DNA of 14,245 bases from Roseovarius sp. (lineage in GTDB: Bacteria; Pseudomonadota; Alphaproteobacteria; Rhodobacterales; Rhodobacteraceae): positions 1-14,245 of the forward strand of contig SLDH01000359.1 in assembly GCA_007125415.1 (NCBI GenBank). Reading direction: 5' to 3'. The position numbers were made by a program, and so were the translations under genes. This document shows, piece by piece, positions 6,719 through 13,592 of the stretch (positions are counted from its first letter, which is position 1; each line of letters begins with the position of its first letter). The notes beneath the pieces are model-generated. The model was not told where the DNA came from and made no database searches. It saw nothing but the letters and a program-made list of their open reading frames with translations.

Positions 6719-8634
6719 GACGCCCCGCAAAGGACAGTATCGAAAGCCAGGCCCGCATAACGCGGAGGGCTATGGTGCTGGGCGGGGCAATGGCTGCCAT
6801 GTCGGGCGTGCTGGCCCTCAGGATGCGCCACATGCAGGTGGATCAGGCCGATCAGTTTCGCCTGCTGGCCGATGAGAATCGCATCAATATCCGCCTCATT
6901 CCCCCGGTACGGGGCCGGATCTTCGACCGCAACGGGATCATCCTCGCCGAGAACACGCCAAGCTACCGCATCAATATCGTGCGAGAGGAAGCCGGGGATG
7001 TGGAGGAAGCCATCGCGCGGCTCGCGCGTCTGATCGAGTTGAACCCGGCCGAGATCGAACGGGCCCTGCGCGACCTGCGGGAATTGCGGGGCGACACTCC
7101 TGTGACCGTGGCCGACCGCGTGAGTTGGGATGATCTGAGCCGCGTGGCGGTCAACGCCCCTGCCCTGCCCGGCGTCACACCGGAAGTGGGGCTGACACGG
7201 CGCTATCCCTATCATGAGCATACGGCCCATGTGCTGGGCTATGTCGGCCCGGTGAATACCCGCGATCTGGAACGTATCGATGCACCGACCCAGCTTCTGA
7301 TGATGCCGCGCTTTCAGGTCGGCAAGATCGGGCTCGAGGCGCGCCGCGAGGAAATGTTGCGTGGGCGGGCCGGCACGAAGCGTGTCGAGGTCAACGCGGC
7401 CGGGCGAGTGATCCGCGAGCTTGACCGTCAGGAAGGCCAGGCAGGCGCCGATTTCCAGGTCACGCTCGATGCGGCATTGCAATCCTATGCACAGGTGCGG
7501 CTGAACGGGGAAAGTGCGGCAGCGGTGGTGATGGATTGCGAAACCGGTGATCTGCTGGCCTGTGTGTCGGCACCCAGTTATGACCCCAATCTCTTCGTGC
7601 GGGGCATTTCCGTCCCCGATTACAACGCCTTGCTGGAAAACAAGTATCGCCCCCTGCCGAACAAGGCGGTTCAGGGCATTTATCCGCCCGGCTCCACCTT
7701 CAAGATGATCACGGCACTTGCCGCGCTGAACGCGGGCACCTTCGACAGCGAGACCACCGTGCGCTGCAATGGCCATATGGAAGTGTCAGGCAGGCGCTTT
7801 CACTGCTGGAGGCGTTCGGGCCATGGCAACATGAACCTGCACACGGCGCTGCGCGAAAGCTGTGATGTGTATTTCTACGAACTGGCCCTCCGAACCGGGA
7901 TAGATGCCATCGCGGATATGGCAAGGCGGTTGGGTGTGGGCGTGGCCTTCGATCTGGAAATGACATCCGTTGCCCGCGGGCTGGCACCTGACCGGACATG
8001 GAAACGCGAGGTCCGCAACGAGGCATGGCGGCCCGGAGATACGGTCAACGCCTCCATCGGCCAAGGCTATGTTCTGGCATCACCGCTGCAACTGGCGGTA
8101 ATGACCGCACGTCTGGCGACCGGGCGCAACATCACGCCGCGTCTGGTGAAATCCATCAACGGCGTCGAACAGCCAACAGGGCATGGCGAGAACCTCGGCC
8201 TCAACGAAAACCACCTGCGCCACATCCGCCGGGCGATGTTCGCCGTAACAAACAACCGCCGCGGCACGGCCTTCGGAAGCCGCGTCATCGCCGAAGGCTT
8301 TGAGATTGCGGGCAAGACCGGCACCAGCCAGGTCCGTTCCAGAATCGTCGACAACGCTCTGGTCCCGTGGGAAGAACGCGACCATGCGCTCTATGTCAAT
8401 TACGCCCCCGCCGATGCGCCGCGCATCGCCGTGGCCGTGGTGGTGGAGCATGGCGGCGGCGGCTCGAGAACAGCGGCCCCCATCGCGCGCGACATCACGC
8501 TCCAGGCGCTCTATGACGGCGACCCACCGCTCAGCGCTTATCCGCCGCAGGACCGTGGCCGCATACAGACCCAGCAGGAAGAGTTGAGTCGCGCACGCAC
8601 CATCAGACCCCGGGACAGCAGCGACCGCGCATGA
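6715..8634 (+). CDS. mrdA: Penicillin-binding protein 2 (elongation-specific DD-transpeptidase)
   Basis: PBP2 cross-links new glycan strands made by RodA during lateral wall growth. The 639 residues are close to the E. coli length of 633. One N-terminal membrane helix (about residues 20-37) leads into the dimerisation/pedestal region (PPVRGRIFDRNG, about 62-73, then ENTPSYRIN). The transpeptidase motifs are all present: S327-T-F-K330 with the nucleophilic serine, S382-C-D384 (the PBP2 form of SxN), and K534-T-G-T. The C terminus, after about residue 600, is Arg/Gln-rich and disordered-looking. The ATG overlaps mreD, and the stop overlaps rodA, each by ATGA. The weak ribosome site fits coupled translation. 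Expected to bind amdinocillin, as known for the family. Confidence 0.97.
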   Translation: MRRPAKDSIESQARITRRAMVLGGAMAAMSGVLALRMRHMQVDQADQFRLLADENRINIRLIPPVRGRIFDRNGIILAENTPSYRINIVREEAGDVEEAIARLARLIELNPAEIERALRDLRELRGDTPVTVADRVSWDDLSRVAVNAPALPGVTPEVGLTRRYPYHEHTAHVLGYVGPVNTRDLERIDAPTQLLMMPRFQVGKIGLEARREEMLRGRAGTKRVEVNAAGRVIRELDRQEGQAGADFQVTLDAALQSYAQVRLNGESAAAVVMDCETGDLLACVSAPSYDPNLFVRGISVPDYNALLENKYRPLPNKAVQGIYPPGSTFKMITALAALNAGTFDSETTVRCNGHMEVSGRRFHCWRRSGHGNMNLHTALRESCDVYFYELALRTGIDAIADMARRLGVGVAFDLEMTSVARGLAPDRTWKREVRNEAWRPGDTVNASIGQGYVLASPLQLAVMTARLATGRNITPRLVKSINGVEQPTGHGENLGLNENHLRHIRRAMFAVTNNRRGTAFGSRVIAEGFEIAGKTGTSQVRSRIVDNALVPWEERDHALYVNYAPADAPRIAVAVVVEHGGGGSRTAAPIARDITLQALYDGDPPLSAYPPQDRGRIQTQQEELSRARTIRPRDSSDRA

Positions 8635-9770
8635 CCTATCTCGAGAATACCGTCAAGCACACGCCCTCGGGTCTGCGCAAGGTGCTCTATCTGAACTGGG
8701 CGCTCGTGATCCTGCTGATGTCGATTGCCGGAATCGGTTTTCTGATGCTCTATTCCGTGGCCGGAGGCTCTTTCTCGCCATGGGCGGAACCACAGGCCAA
8801 ACGCTTTGCCTTTGGCCTTCTTCTGATGTTTGGCATCGCCATGGTGCCGATCTGGTTTTGGCGCAATATTGCGGTGGTGGCGTTTCTGGGCTCGATCGTT
8901 CTTCTGGTCGCCGTGGAATTCTTCGGCGCGATCGGCATGGGGGCCAAGCGCTGGGTCGATCTGGGTTTCATACGGCTGCAACCCTCGGAACTGACCAAGG
9001 TCACTCTCGTGATGATTCTGGCCGCCTATTACGACTGGTTGCCCATGTCGCGCGTCTCGCGGCCCCTATGGGTGCTTCTGCCGGTGGGGATCATTCTTGT
9101 GCCTGTCCTGCTCGTCCTGCGCCAGCCGGATCTCGGCACGGCGCTGATGCTGCTCGCCGGTGGGGGGCTGTTGATGTTCATCGCAGGCGTGCACTGGATC
9201 TATTTTGCCGTCGTGATCCTTGCCATGGTAGCACTTGTCACGTTGGTGCTGCAAAGTCGCGGCACCGATTGGCAGCTTCTGGCCGATTACCAGTTTCGAC
9301 GGATCGACACGTTTTTCGACCCCTCGAGTGATCCGCTGGGCGCAGGCTATCACATCACCCAGTCCAAGATTGCGCTCGGCTCCGGCGGCTGGACGGGAAA
9401 GGGCTTCATGCAAGGCACCCAGTCGAGGCTCAATTTCCTGCCCGAAAAGCACACCGATTTCATCTTCACCACGCTGGCCGAGGAATTCGGTTTTTTGGGG
9501 GCAGTCTCCCTGTTGGCTCTCTACGCCCTTATCATTCTCTTCTGCATCTCCACCGCCCTCAGCACCAGGGACCGCTTTTCCTCGCTGTTCATCCTGGGCT
9601 TCGCCGCGACATTCTTTCTGTTCTTTGCCGTCAACATGGCCATGGTGATGGGGCTGGCGCCCGTGGTGGGCGTGCCCTTGCCCCTCGTGAGCTATGGCGG
9701 CTCCGCAATGCTCGTACTCATGATCGGCTTCGGTCTGGTACAGAGTGCCCATGTCCACAAACCGAGGTAA
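8631..9770 (+). CDS. rodA: SEDS-family peptidoglycan glycosyltransferase RodA
   Basis: RodA polymerises lipid II into glycan strands at the inner membrane, working as a pair with PBP2. The 379-residue protein is highly hydrophobic, with about ten membrane helices. The SEDS hallmarks include GAKRWVDLGFIRLQPSEL, RQPDLGTALML, and the catalytic-loop segment SKIALGSGGWTGKGF...GTQSRLNFLPEKHTDFIF. Within it, D276 corresponds to the essential Asp known from E. coli RodA (D262). The C-terminal GVPLPLVSYGGSA motif is also complete. The start overlaps the mrdA stop (ATGA). The next gene begins 3 bp after its TAA. Confidence 0.97.
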   Translation: MTYLENTVKHTPSGLRKVLYLNWALVILLMSIAGIGFLMLYSVAGGSFSPWAEPQAKRFAFGLLLMFGIAMVPIWFWRNIAVVAFLGSIVLLVAVEFFGAIGMGAKRWVDLGFIRLQPSELTKVTLVMILAAYYDWLPMSRVSRPLWVLLPVGIILVPVLLVLRQPDLGTALMLLAGGGLLMFIAGVHWIYFAVVILAMVALVTLVLQSRGTDWQLLADYQFRRIDTFFDPSSDPLGAGYHITQSKIALGSGGWTGKGFMQGTQSRLNFLPEKHTDFIFTTLAEEFGFLGAVSLLALYALIILFCISTALSTRDRFSSLFILGFAATFFLFFAVNMAMVMGLAPVVGVPLPLVSYGGSAMLVLMIGFGLVQSAHVHKPR

Positions 9771-9773
9771 ACC

Positions 9774-10703
9774 ATGCTAAATGTCCTTTTCGCCGGTCGT
9801 CCGGCCCGCTGGCCCGAATTCGAGTTGCCCCTGCTGGAGGCCTGTCGCGGCGCTGGCCTTGATGTGACCATTTCCCCCGAGATGCCCCCCGAAGAGGTTG
9901 ATTATATCGTCTATGCCGCCACCGGGCCGGTGCAGGATTTCACCCCCTATACCCGCGCGAAGGCCGTGCTCAATCTCTGGGCCGGTGTCGAGAAAGTGGT
10001 CGGTAATCCGACATTGAAAATACCGCTGACCCGCATGGTCGATGAAGGGCTCGAACGCGGCATGGTCGAATGGGTGACCGGCCATGTGCTGCGGCATCAT
10101 CTGGGCATGGATCGGCATATCGTGAACCCTGATCACATCTGGCATGACCATGTGCCGCCGCTTGCCCCTGACCGTCCGGTGAGCATCCTCGGGCTTGGCA
10201 CGCTGGGAAGTGCCTGCGCCGCCTCCCTCGTCCGGCTCGGCTTTCCCGTCACGGGGTGGAGCCGCTCCCCAAAAGTGCTCGAAGGGATCACCTGCGTCTC
10301 GGGCCCCGAGGGGCTTGATGAGGCGCTGCGAACGGGTGAGATCACCGTGCTCCTTCTGCCCAACACACCGGCGACGCAGAACACGATCAACGCCGAGACA
10401 CTCGCCCGCATGCCGCGCGGTGCGGTTGTGATCAATGCCGGCCGCGGCGAGCTGATCGATGATGCCGCACTGATCGCCGCGCTTGACAGCGGTCAACTGG
10501 GCCACGCGACGCTCGATGTCTTCCGTGAAGAGCCGCTGCCTGAGGAGCACCCGTTCTGGGCCCATCCCCGCGTCACCGTCACGCCCCATGTGGCCGCCGA
10601 CACGCGGCCCGAAAGCGCGTCGCGCGTCGTGGCCGAGAATATACGCCGCAGCGAAGCCGGGGAAGAGCTGCTCTATTTGGTGAACCGCGACGCGGGCTAC
10701 TGA
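9774..10703 (+). CDS. ghrA: GhrA-type glyoxylate/hydroxypyruvate reductase (D-2-hydroxyacid dehydrogenase)
   Basis: The 309-residue NAD(P)H-dependent dehydrogenase probably reduces glyoxylate or hydroxypyruvate in the cytosol. The Rossmann dinucleotide motif is GLGTLG (about residues 141-146), followed by GFPVTGWSRSPK. The Ser/Arg after the second strand, rather than an acidic residue, suggests NADPH preference, as in GhrA. The catalytic triad is visible: R224 in NAGRG, E253 in EEPLP and H272 in TPHVA. Length and the LPNTPAT and HPFWAHPRV segments fit the GhrA branch. It starts 3 bp after rodA with GAGGT upstream, so it is probably read as the last gene of the shape operon. Its stop touches the stop of the opposing SseB-like gene. 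The exact substrate is not decided by sequence. Confidence 0.88.
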   Translation: MLNVLFAGRPARWPEFELPLLEACRGAGLDVTISPEMPPEEVDYIVYAATGPVQDFTPYTRAKAVLNLWAGVEKVVGNPTLKIPLTRMVDEGLERGMVEWVTGHVLRHHLGMDRHIVNPDHIWHDHVPPLAPDRPVSILGLGTLGSACAASLVRLGFPVTGWSRSPKVLEGITCVSGPEGLDEALRTGEITVLLLPNTPATQNTINAETLARMPRGAVVINAGRGELIDDAALIAALDSGQLGHATLDVFREEPLPEEHPFWAHPRVTVTPHVAADTRPESASRVVAENIRRSEAGEELLYLVNRDAGY

Positions 10704-11492
10704 TCAGCGCAGGATCGGCGGCTTGTCGGGGTCGCTGCCCGGGGGCGCGCGCTGCGTCTCCGGGCGTGGCGCGACGGGCAAGTCAAAGCGCAACCCTTCG
10801 CGAGCGAGCACCGCCGCAATCGCATCGCTCGGCTCGAAAAACCCCACATCCAGCGTCGCCGCCTCGAGGCCCGAAAAGCGCAGCGCCTCCGCCACCGCCT
10901 GCGCCAGTGGCGACTCCGCCCCCGGTGCCGTGCCGATGAAGCCCAGCAGATGGCCCCGCGCGCCGCTCTCATACTCCACCCCCACAAGACAGGCCATTTC
11001 ACCCATGCCTACCGCAGTCGCAAGCTTGGCATCCAGCGCGGGCAACAACACCTCCGGCAAGCCACTCGGTGCCAGGACCCGCGCGATCGGCTGTTCAACC
11101 ACGTCGGGCCGGTCGGCCAGCATCTGCGCCAGCCATGCCACAGCCGGGGGCGGCAACAGAAAGGCCGATGGTGCCACATCGATATTGAGCGCCAGCCCCA
11201 GCCCCTCTGCAGCAAGCATGGCGGCGATGGCACGCCCCGACAGCGCTGCATAGGGCACGGCTCGCCCGGCGAAGCCCGTAAGGCGGCTATCGAGGTCGAA
11301 GACCAGCACGAAGGAGGCATCGTCGATCTCGAAGACCTCCGGGCTGATCCGCGCGCCCTCGGCCTCGCGGCTCAACAACATGAAAAGCTCCGCCTCTGCC
11401 AGCCGCTCGTAAAAGCGCAGGCGCGCGGCATCCTCGTCGGTTGCGGCTGCCATGGCGGCATGGGCGCGGTCGAGCGGGGTTTCTTCAGTCAT
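10704..11492 (-). CDS. SseB-like family protein
   Basis: The 262-residue soluble protein has no signal peptide or membrane helix. The N-terminal half (AEAELFMLLSRE..., then FVLVFDLDSRLTGFAG, PYAALSGRAIAAML and GLALNIDVAPSAFLLPP) has the pattern of the SseB N-terminal domain of enterobacterial SseB-like proteins. The C-terminal half (LATAVGMGEMACLVGVEYESG, then HLLGFIG) matches the SseB C-terminal layout. The biochemical role of this domain is not well defined; in E. coli sseB is linked to serine sensitivity. The ATG sits inside the end of the upstream uracil-glycosylase-like gene (8-bp overlap) behind a strong GGGAGG. The pair is therefore co-translated. The tail after about residue 245 is Pro/Arg-rich and probably disordered. 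Confidence 0.75.
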   Translation of the reverse strand: MTEETPLDRAHAAMAAATDEDAARLRFYERLAEAELFMLLSREAEGARISPEVFEIDDASFVLVFDLDSRLTGFAGRAVPYAALSGRAIAAMLAAEGLGLALNIDVAPSAFLLPPPAVAWLAQMLADRPDVVEQPIARVLAPSGLPEVLLPALDAKLATAVGMGEMACLVGVEYESGARGHLLGFIGTAPGAESPLAQAVAEALRFSGLEAATLDVGFFEPSDAIAAVLAREGLRFDLPVAPRPETQRAPPGSDPDKPPILR

Positions 11493-12072
11493 CCATTACC
11501 TCCCGCACGCGGGCACGCAGCGCCGGCAGAACCTCCTCGGCAAACCAGTCGTTCCGCTTCAGCCAGCCGGAATTGCGCCAGGACGGATGCGGCAGGACAA
11601 AACATGCCGGCGCATGGCGCTGCCAGTTGCGCACCGTCTCGGTCACGCTTGTTCTCACACCCAGATGATAGCGCAGCGCATGCGCCCCCACCAGCACGCT
11701 GAGCCGCAGGCCGGGCAACGCCGCCATCACCCGGCGGTGCCAGGTCTGCGCACAAAGCGGTGGCGGCGGCAGATCGGCGCCCTTCGCGTCATATCCGGGA
11801 AAACAGAACGCCATGGGCACGATGGCCACACGCGCCCGGTCGTAGAAGTCCTCTTCCGAGATCCCCAGCCACGCACGCAACCGCGCCCCCGACGGGTCGT
11901 CGAACGGCTTGCCAGACAGATGCACACGCATCCCCGGCGCCTGCCCCGCGATCAGCAACCGCGCGCCGGGCCTGAACCAGACCACAGGGCGCGGCGCATG
12001 GGCGGTCTGGGTCCGGGAAAACCGCGCCGCGCACAAGCTGCACTCCGCGATCTGCGCACTTACATCTTTCAT
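11485..12072 (-). CDS. Uracil-DNA glycosylase family protein (family-4-like, probable [4Fe-4S])
   Basis: This 195-residue protein resembles the family 4/5 uracil-DNA glycosylases, which excise uracil from DNA. Motif 1 is AGQAPGMRVHLSGKPFDDPSG (about residues 42-62), where the Q-A-P-G and the K-P-F/G segment line the uracil pocket. Motif 3 is LPHPSWRN with H162. Four cysteines, C11-x2-C14 and C90-x16-C107, have the spacing used for the iron-sulfur cluster in thermophile family-4 enzymes. The sequence around motif 1 differs from classical enzymes (GKPFDDPSGARL), so activity on uracil is likely but not assured. It overlaps the SseB-like gene by 8 bp and is preceded by the GFA gene on the same strand. 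The ATG at 12072 has GGTG nearby. Confidence 0.82.
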   Translation of the reverse strand: MKDVSAQIAECSLCAARFSRTQTAHAPRPVVWFRPGARLLIAGQAPGMRVHLSGKPFDDPSGARLRAWLGISEEDFYDRARVAIVPMAFCFPGYDAKGADLPPPPLCAQTWHRRVMAALPGLRLSVLVGAHALRYHLGVRTSVTETVRNWQRHAPACFVLPHPSWRNSGWLKRNDWFAEEVLPALRARVREVMDD

Positions 12073-12080
12073 TGTTCACC

Positions 12081-12109
12081 AAATACTCCCGCCGGAGGCG
12101 TCCCGCCTC
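12081..12109 (-). terminator. Overlapping hairpins between GFA and uracil-glycosylase genes
   Basis: On the minus strand GAGGCG-GGA-CGCCTC (12109-12095) forms a perfect 6-bp stem. CTCC-GGCG-GGAG (12097-12086) forms a second, overlapping stem followed by TATTTGG. The element starts directly after the GFA stop codon, so it probably ends the GFA transcript, or attenuates read-through into the next gene. The compact AAATACTCCCGCCGGAGGC core looks like a recurrent extragenic element, which needs a genome count. Confidence 0.5.
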
Positions 12110-12568
12110 TCAGCCGTCGCGCGGGCCGAACATGTAGGGCGCATCCTCTCCGTCATGCCAGACCTTGTAGCGCGGCAGACCATCATGCGCCTCGAACCAG
12201 TTGAGGCGTTCGCCGTGATGGATATGACATTCCGGCACGAAATCATCCGGGCGGTCCAGAGTGCCCACGAGCACCTCCACCATCGGGCCGATCTCGTCGC
12301 CGCCATCGCCTTCCCATGTCAACGGTGTGCCGCAATCGCCGCAAAAGGCGCGCCCTACCCCCGGCGAAGAGGCATAGATTTTCGGCGCACCGCTCGTATA
12401 GCGCATCTGGTCGCGTCGGTAGCCCGCCAGCGCCACCACCGGCGCGCCCGCATGTTTGCGGCAGCTTTCACAATGGCAATAGATGACACCCAACGGCGCC
12501 CCCGCCATCTCATAGCGCACGGCTCCGCAGAGGCACCCGCCCGTCGTCCCGGATTTCTCGCCTTCCAT
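12110..12568 (-). CDS. GFA-family (glutathione-dependent formaldehyde-activating enzyme-like) zinc protein
   Basis: The 152-residue protein carries the complete cysteine signature of the Gfa domain: C12-x-C14, the C31-x-C33-x2-C36 group (YCHCESCRKHAG) and C76-x2-C79 (FCGDCG). In the family these bind structural and catalytic zinc. The best-studied member was proposed to combine formaldehyde with glutathione, but most GFA-domain proteins are uncharacterised, so the substrate is left open. The start at 12568 is chosen for its excellent GGAGGTGATC leader. The frame extends to a TTG at 12625 without a ribosome site. It is divergent from the cupin gene across 71 bp. A composite hairpin follows its stop. 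Confidence 0.87.
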   Translation of the reverse strand: MEGEKSGTTGGCLCGAVRYEMAGAPLGVIYCHCESCRKHAGAPVVALAGYRRDQMRYTSGAPKIYASSPGVGRAFCGDCGTPLTWEGDGGDEIGPMVEVLVGTLDRPDDFVPECHIHHGERLNWFEAHDGLPRYKVWHDGEDAPYMFGPRDG

Positions 12569-12597
12569 GATCACCTCCGCTGGACTTTTCAAGGCGC

Positions 12598-12625
12598 AGC
12601 GTAGACTGTTCGCTGGAAGGTTCAA
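12598..12625 (-). promoter_or_regulatory. Possible promoter of the GFA-UDG-SseB genes
   Basis: On the minus strand TTGAAC (12625-12620) and TACGCT (12603-12598) are spaced by 16 bp within the 71-bp divergent gap. A start near 12591 would give a leader of about 23 nt containing the strong ribosome site. The cupin gene on the other strand must share this gap for its own promoter. Confidence 0.35.
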
Positions 12626-12639
12626 CCACGGAGCGGATC

Positions 12640-13386
12640 ATGCAGAACGGGATCATGCGGCTTGAAAGAGATGGCCCGCCGGAGAGCGGCCTTGCGCGGA
12701 TGACCCTCGACCCGGCCGATTTCCAATCGCCCCTCCCTGAACAGAGCATCCATGTCTATTTCGAGGATCCGCAGATCGGGCTCAGCGTCGGTGTCTGGAC
12801 GACCACCGACATGCAGGAGACGTTCGGCCCCTATCCGGGTGATGAGTTCATGCTGGTTCTGGAAGGCCGGGTAGAGATGGTTGATGGGGCAGGCCATGCG
12901 GTACCCATCGAAACCGGGCAGAGCTTCGTGCTGCGAAACGCGATCCCCATCTCCTGGCGGCAGGTGGGACCGATGCGCAAGTTCTTCCTGCTGCTAAATG
13001 ATCCCGCAGCACCCGTCCCGCAGCTTGACAGCGCCGAGGGCGGGGTGATCGTGCTCGACGAAAACGCCCTCGCCGCCGCCGCGAAGCCCGAAGCCGAAAG
13101 CATCGGGGGCGGCGCTCAACGCGATGCGCATGTCTTTACCAATGATGCCGGCACGATGACGGTCGGCCTGTGGGAAAGCACCGCTTTCGAAAGCGCCATG
13201 CAGCCTTTCGGCGTGCATGAGTTCTGCCAGATCCTGCAGGGCCGGGTGGCCATCACCGAAGAGGATGGAACGCGTCACGACTTCGAGGCGGGCGATGTGT
13301 TTTTCGTCCCGCGAGGCTGTGTTTGCAGCTGGGCCGCCGATGGACCCGTTCGCAAATACTACGCGCAGGTGCACACTCCTTCGTGA
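12640..13386 (+). CDS. Bicupin protein (two Cupin_3-type domains)
   Basis: The 248-residue cytosolic protein contains two homologous cupin domains. The first (about residues 48-120) has VGVWTTTDMQETFGPYPGDEF, LVLEGRVEMVD and a GQSFVLRNAIPISW segment. The second (about 173-245) has VGLWESTAFESAMQPFGVHEF, QILQGRVAIT and GDVFFVPRGCVCSW. This is the pattern of COG3450-type cupins, related to ethanolamine-utilisation and ureidoglycine aminohydrolase cupins. The domains differ at the likely metal position: GDEF in the first and VHEF in the second. The second retains His and Glu, so it is the better candidate for a metal site. The ATG has GGAG 7 nt upstream. It is divergent from GFA and stands alone on its strand. 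Substrate unknown. Confidence 0.8.
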   Translation: MQNGIMRLERDGPPESGLARMTLDPADFQSPLPEQSIHVYFEDPQIGLSVGVWTTTDMQETFGPYPGDEFMLVLEGRVEMVDGAGHAVPIETGQSFVLRNAIPISWRQVGPMRKFFLLLNDPAAPVPQLDSAEGGVIVLDENALAAAAKPEAESIGGGAQRDAHVFTNDAGTMTVGLWESTAFESAMQPFGVHEFCQILQGRVAITEEDGTRHDFEAGDVFFVPRGCVCSWAADGPVRKYYAQVHTPS

Positions 13387-13430
13387 ATGATCGTCGAAAA
13401 GGGGCGACAGCCGAACGCAGGCGCACGGTA

Positions 13431-13476
13431 TTGCAAAGCCACGCGATCCTCCAGCACCCGAAAAAATGTTGCAAAG
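13431..13476 (+). repeat. Two copies of TTGCAAAG in the pre-exporter gap
   Basis: TTGCAAAG occurs at 13431-13438 and again at 13469-13476, 38 bp apart, in the unusually AT-rich 206-bp gap before the capsule exporter gene. The second copy contains TTGCAA, which with TGATTT 17 bp downstream could be a poor promoter. They may be regulator half-sites or chance. Confidence 0.3.
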
Positions 13477-13541
13477 AGCATAAAATTGCCCTGATTTGGT
13501 GTAATAGAACTGCACCAACTGGCCAAGATCGGCTAATCACG

Positions 13542-13563
13542 TCTTAATGGGTCCTCGTTAAGA
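13542..13563. promoter_or_regulatory. Inverted repeat TCTTAA-N10-TTAAGA upstream of the exporter ATPase
   Basis: Exact 6-bp arms at 13542-13547 and 13558-13563 form a 22-bp dyad ending 29 bp before the exporter ATG, consistent with an operator for a dimeric regulator. The spacing of the TTAA cores (10 bp) does not match the TTAA-N7-TTAA site of CtrA. Confidence 0.4.
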
Positions 13564-13592
13564 AGGATGGCGAGAGCAGCTTCGGAGCTCAG

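Noticed and set aside
6643..7776. 377-codon minus-strand open frame opposite mrdA
   Set aside because: The plus strand encodes an intact PBP2 with all catalytic motifs; the antisense product is His/Gln-rich, typical of a high-GC shadow.
11452..12204. 250-codon plus-strand open frame over the uracil-glycosylase gene
   Set aside because: Arg/His/Pro-rich shadow; the minus-strand gene has family motifs, four cysteines and overlapping neighbours.
13542..13563. CtrA binding site (two TTAA cores)
   Set aside because: The cores are 10 bp apart and inverted with flanks; the CtrA site needs TTAA-N7-TTAA.
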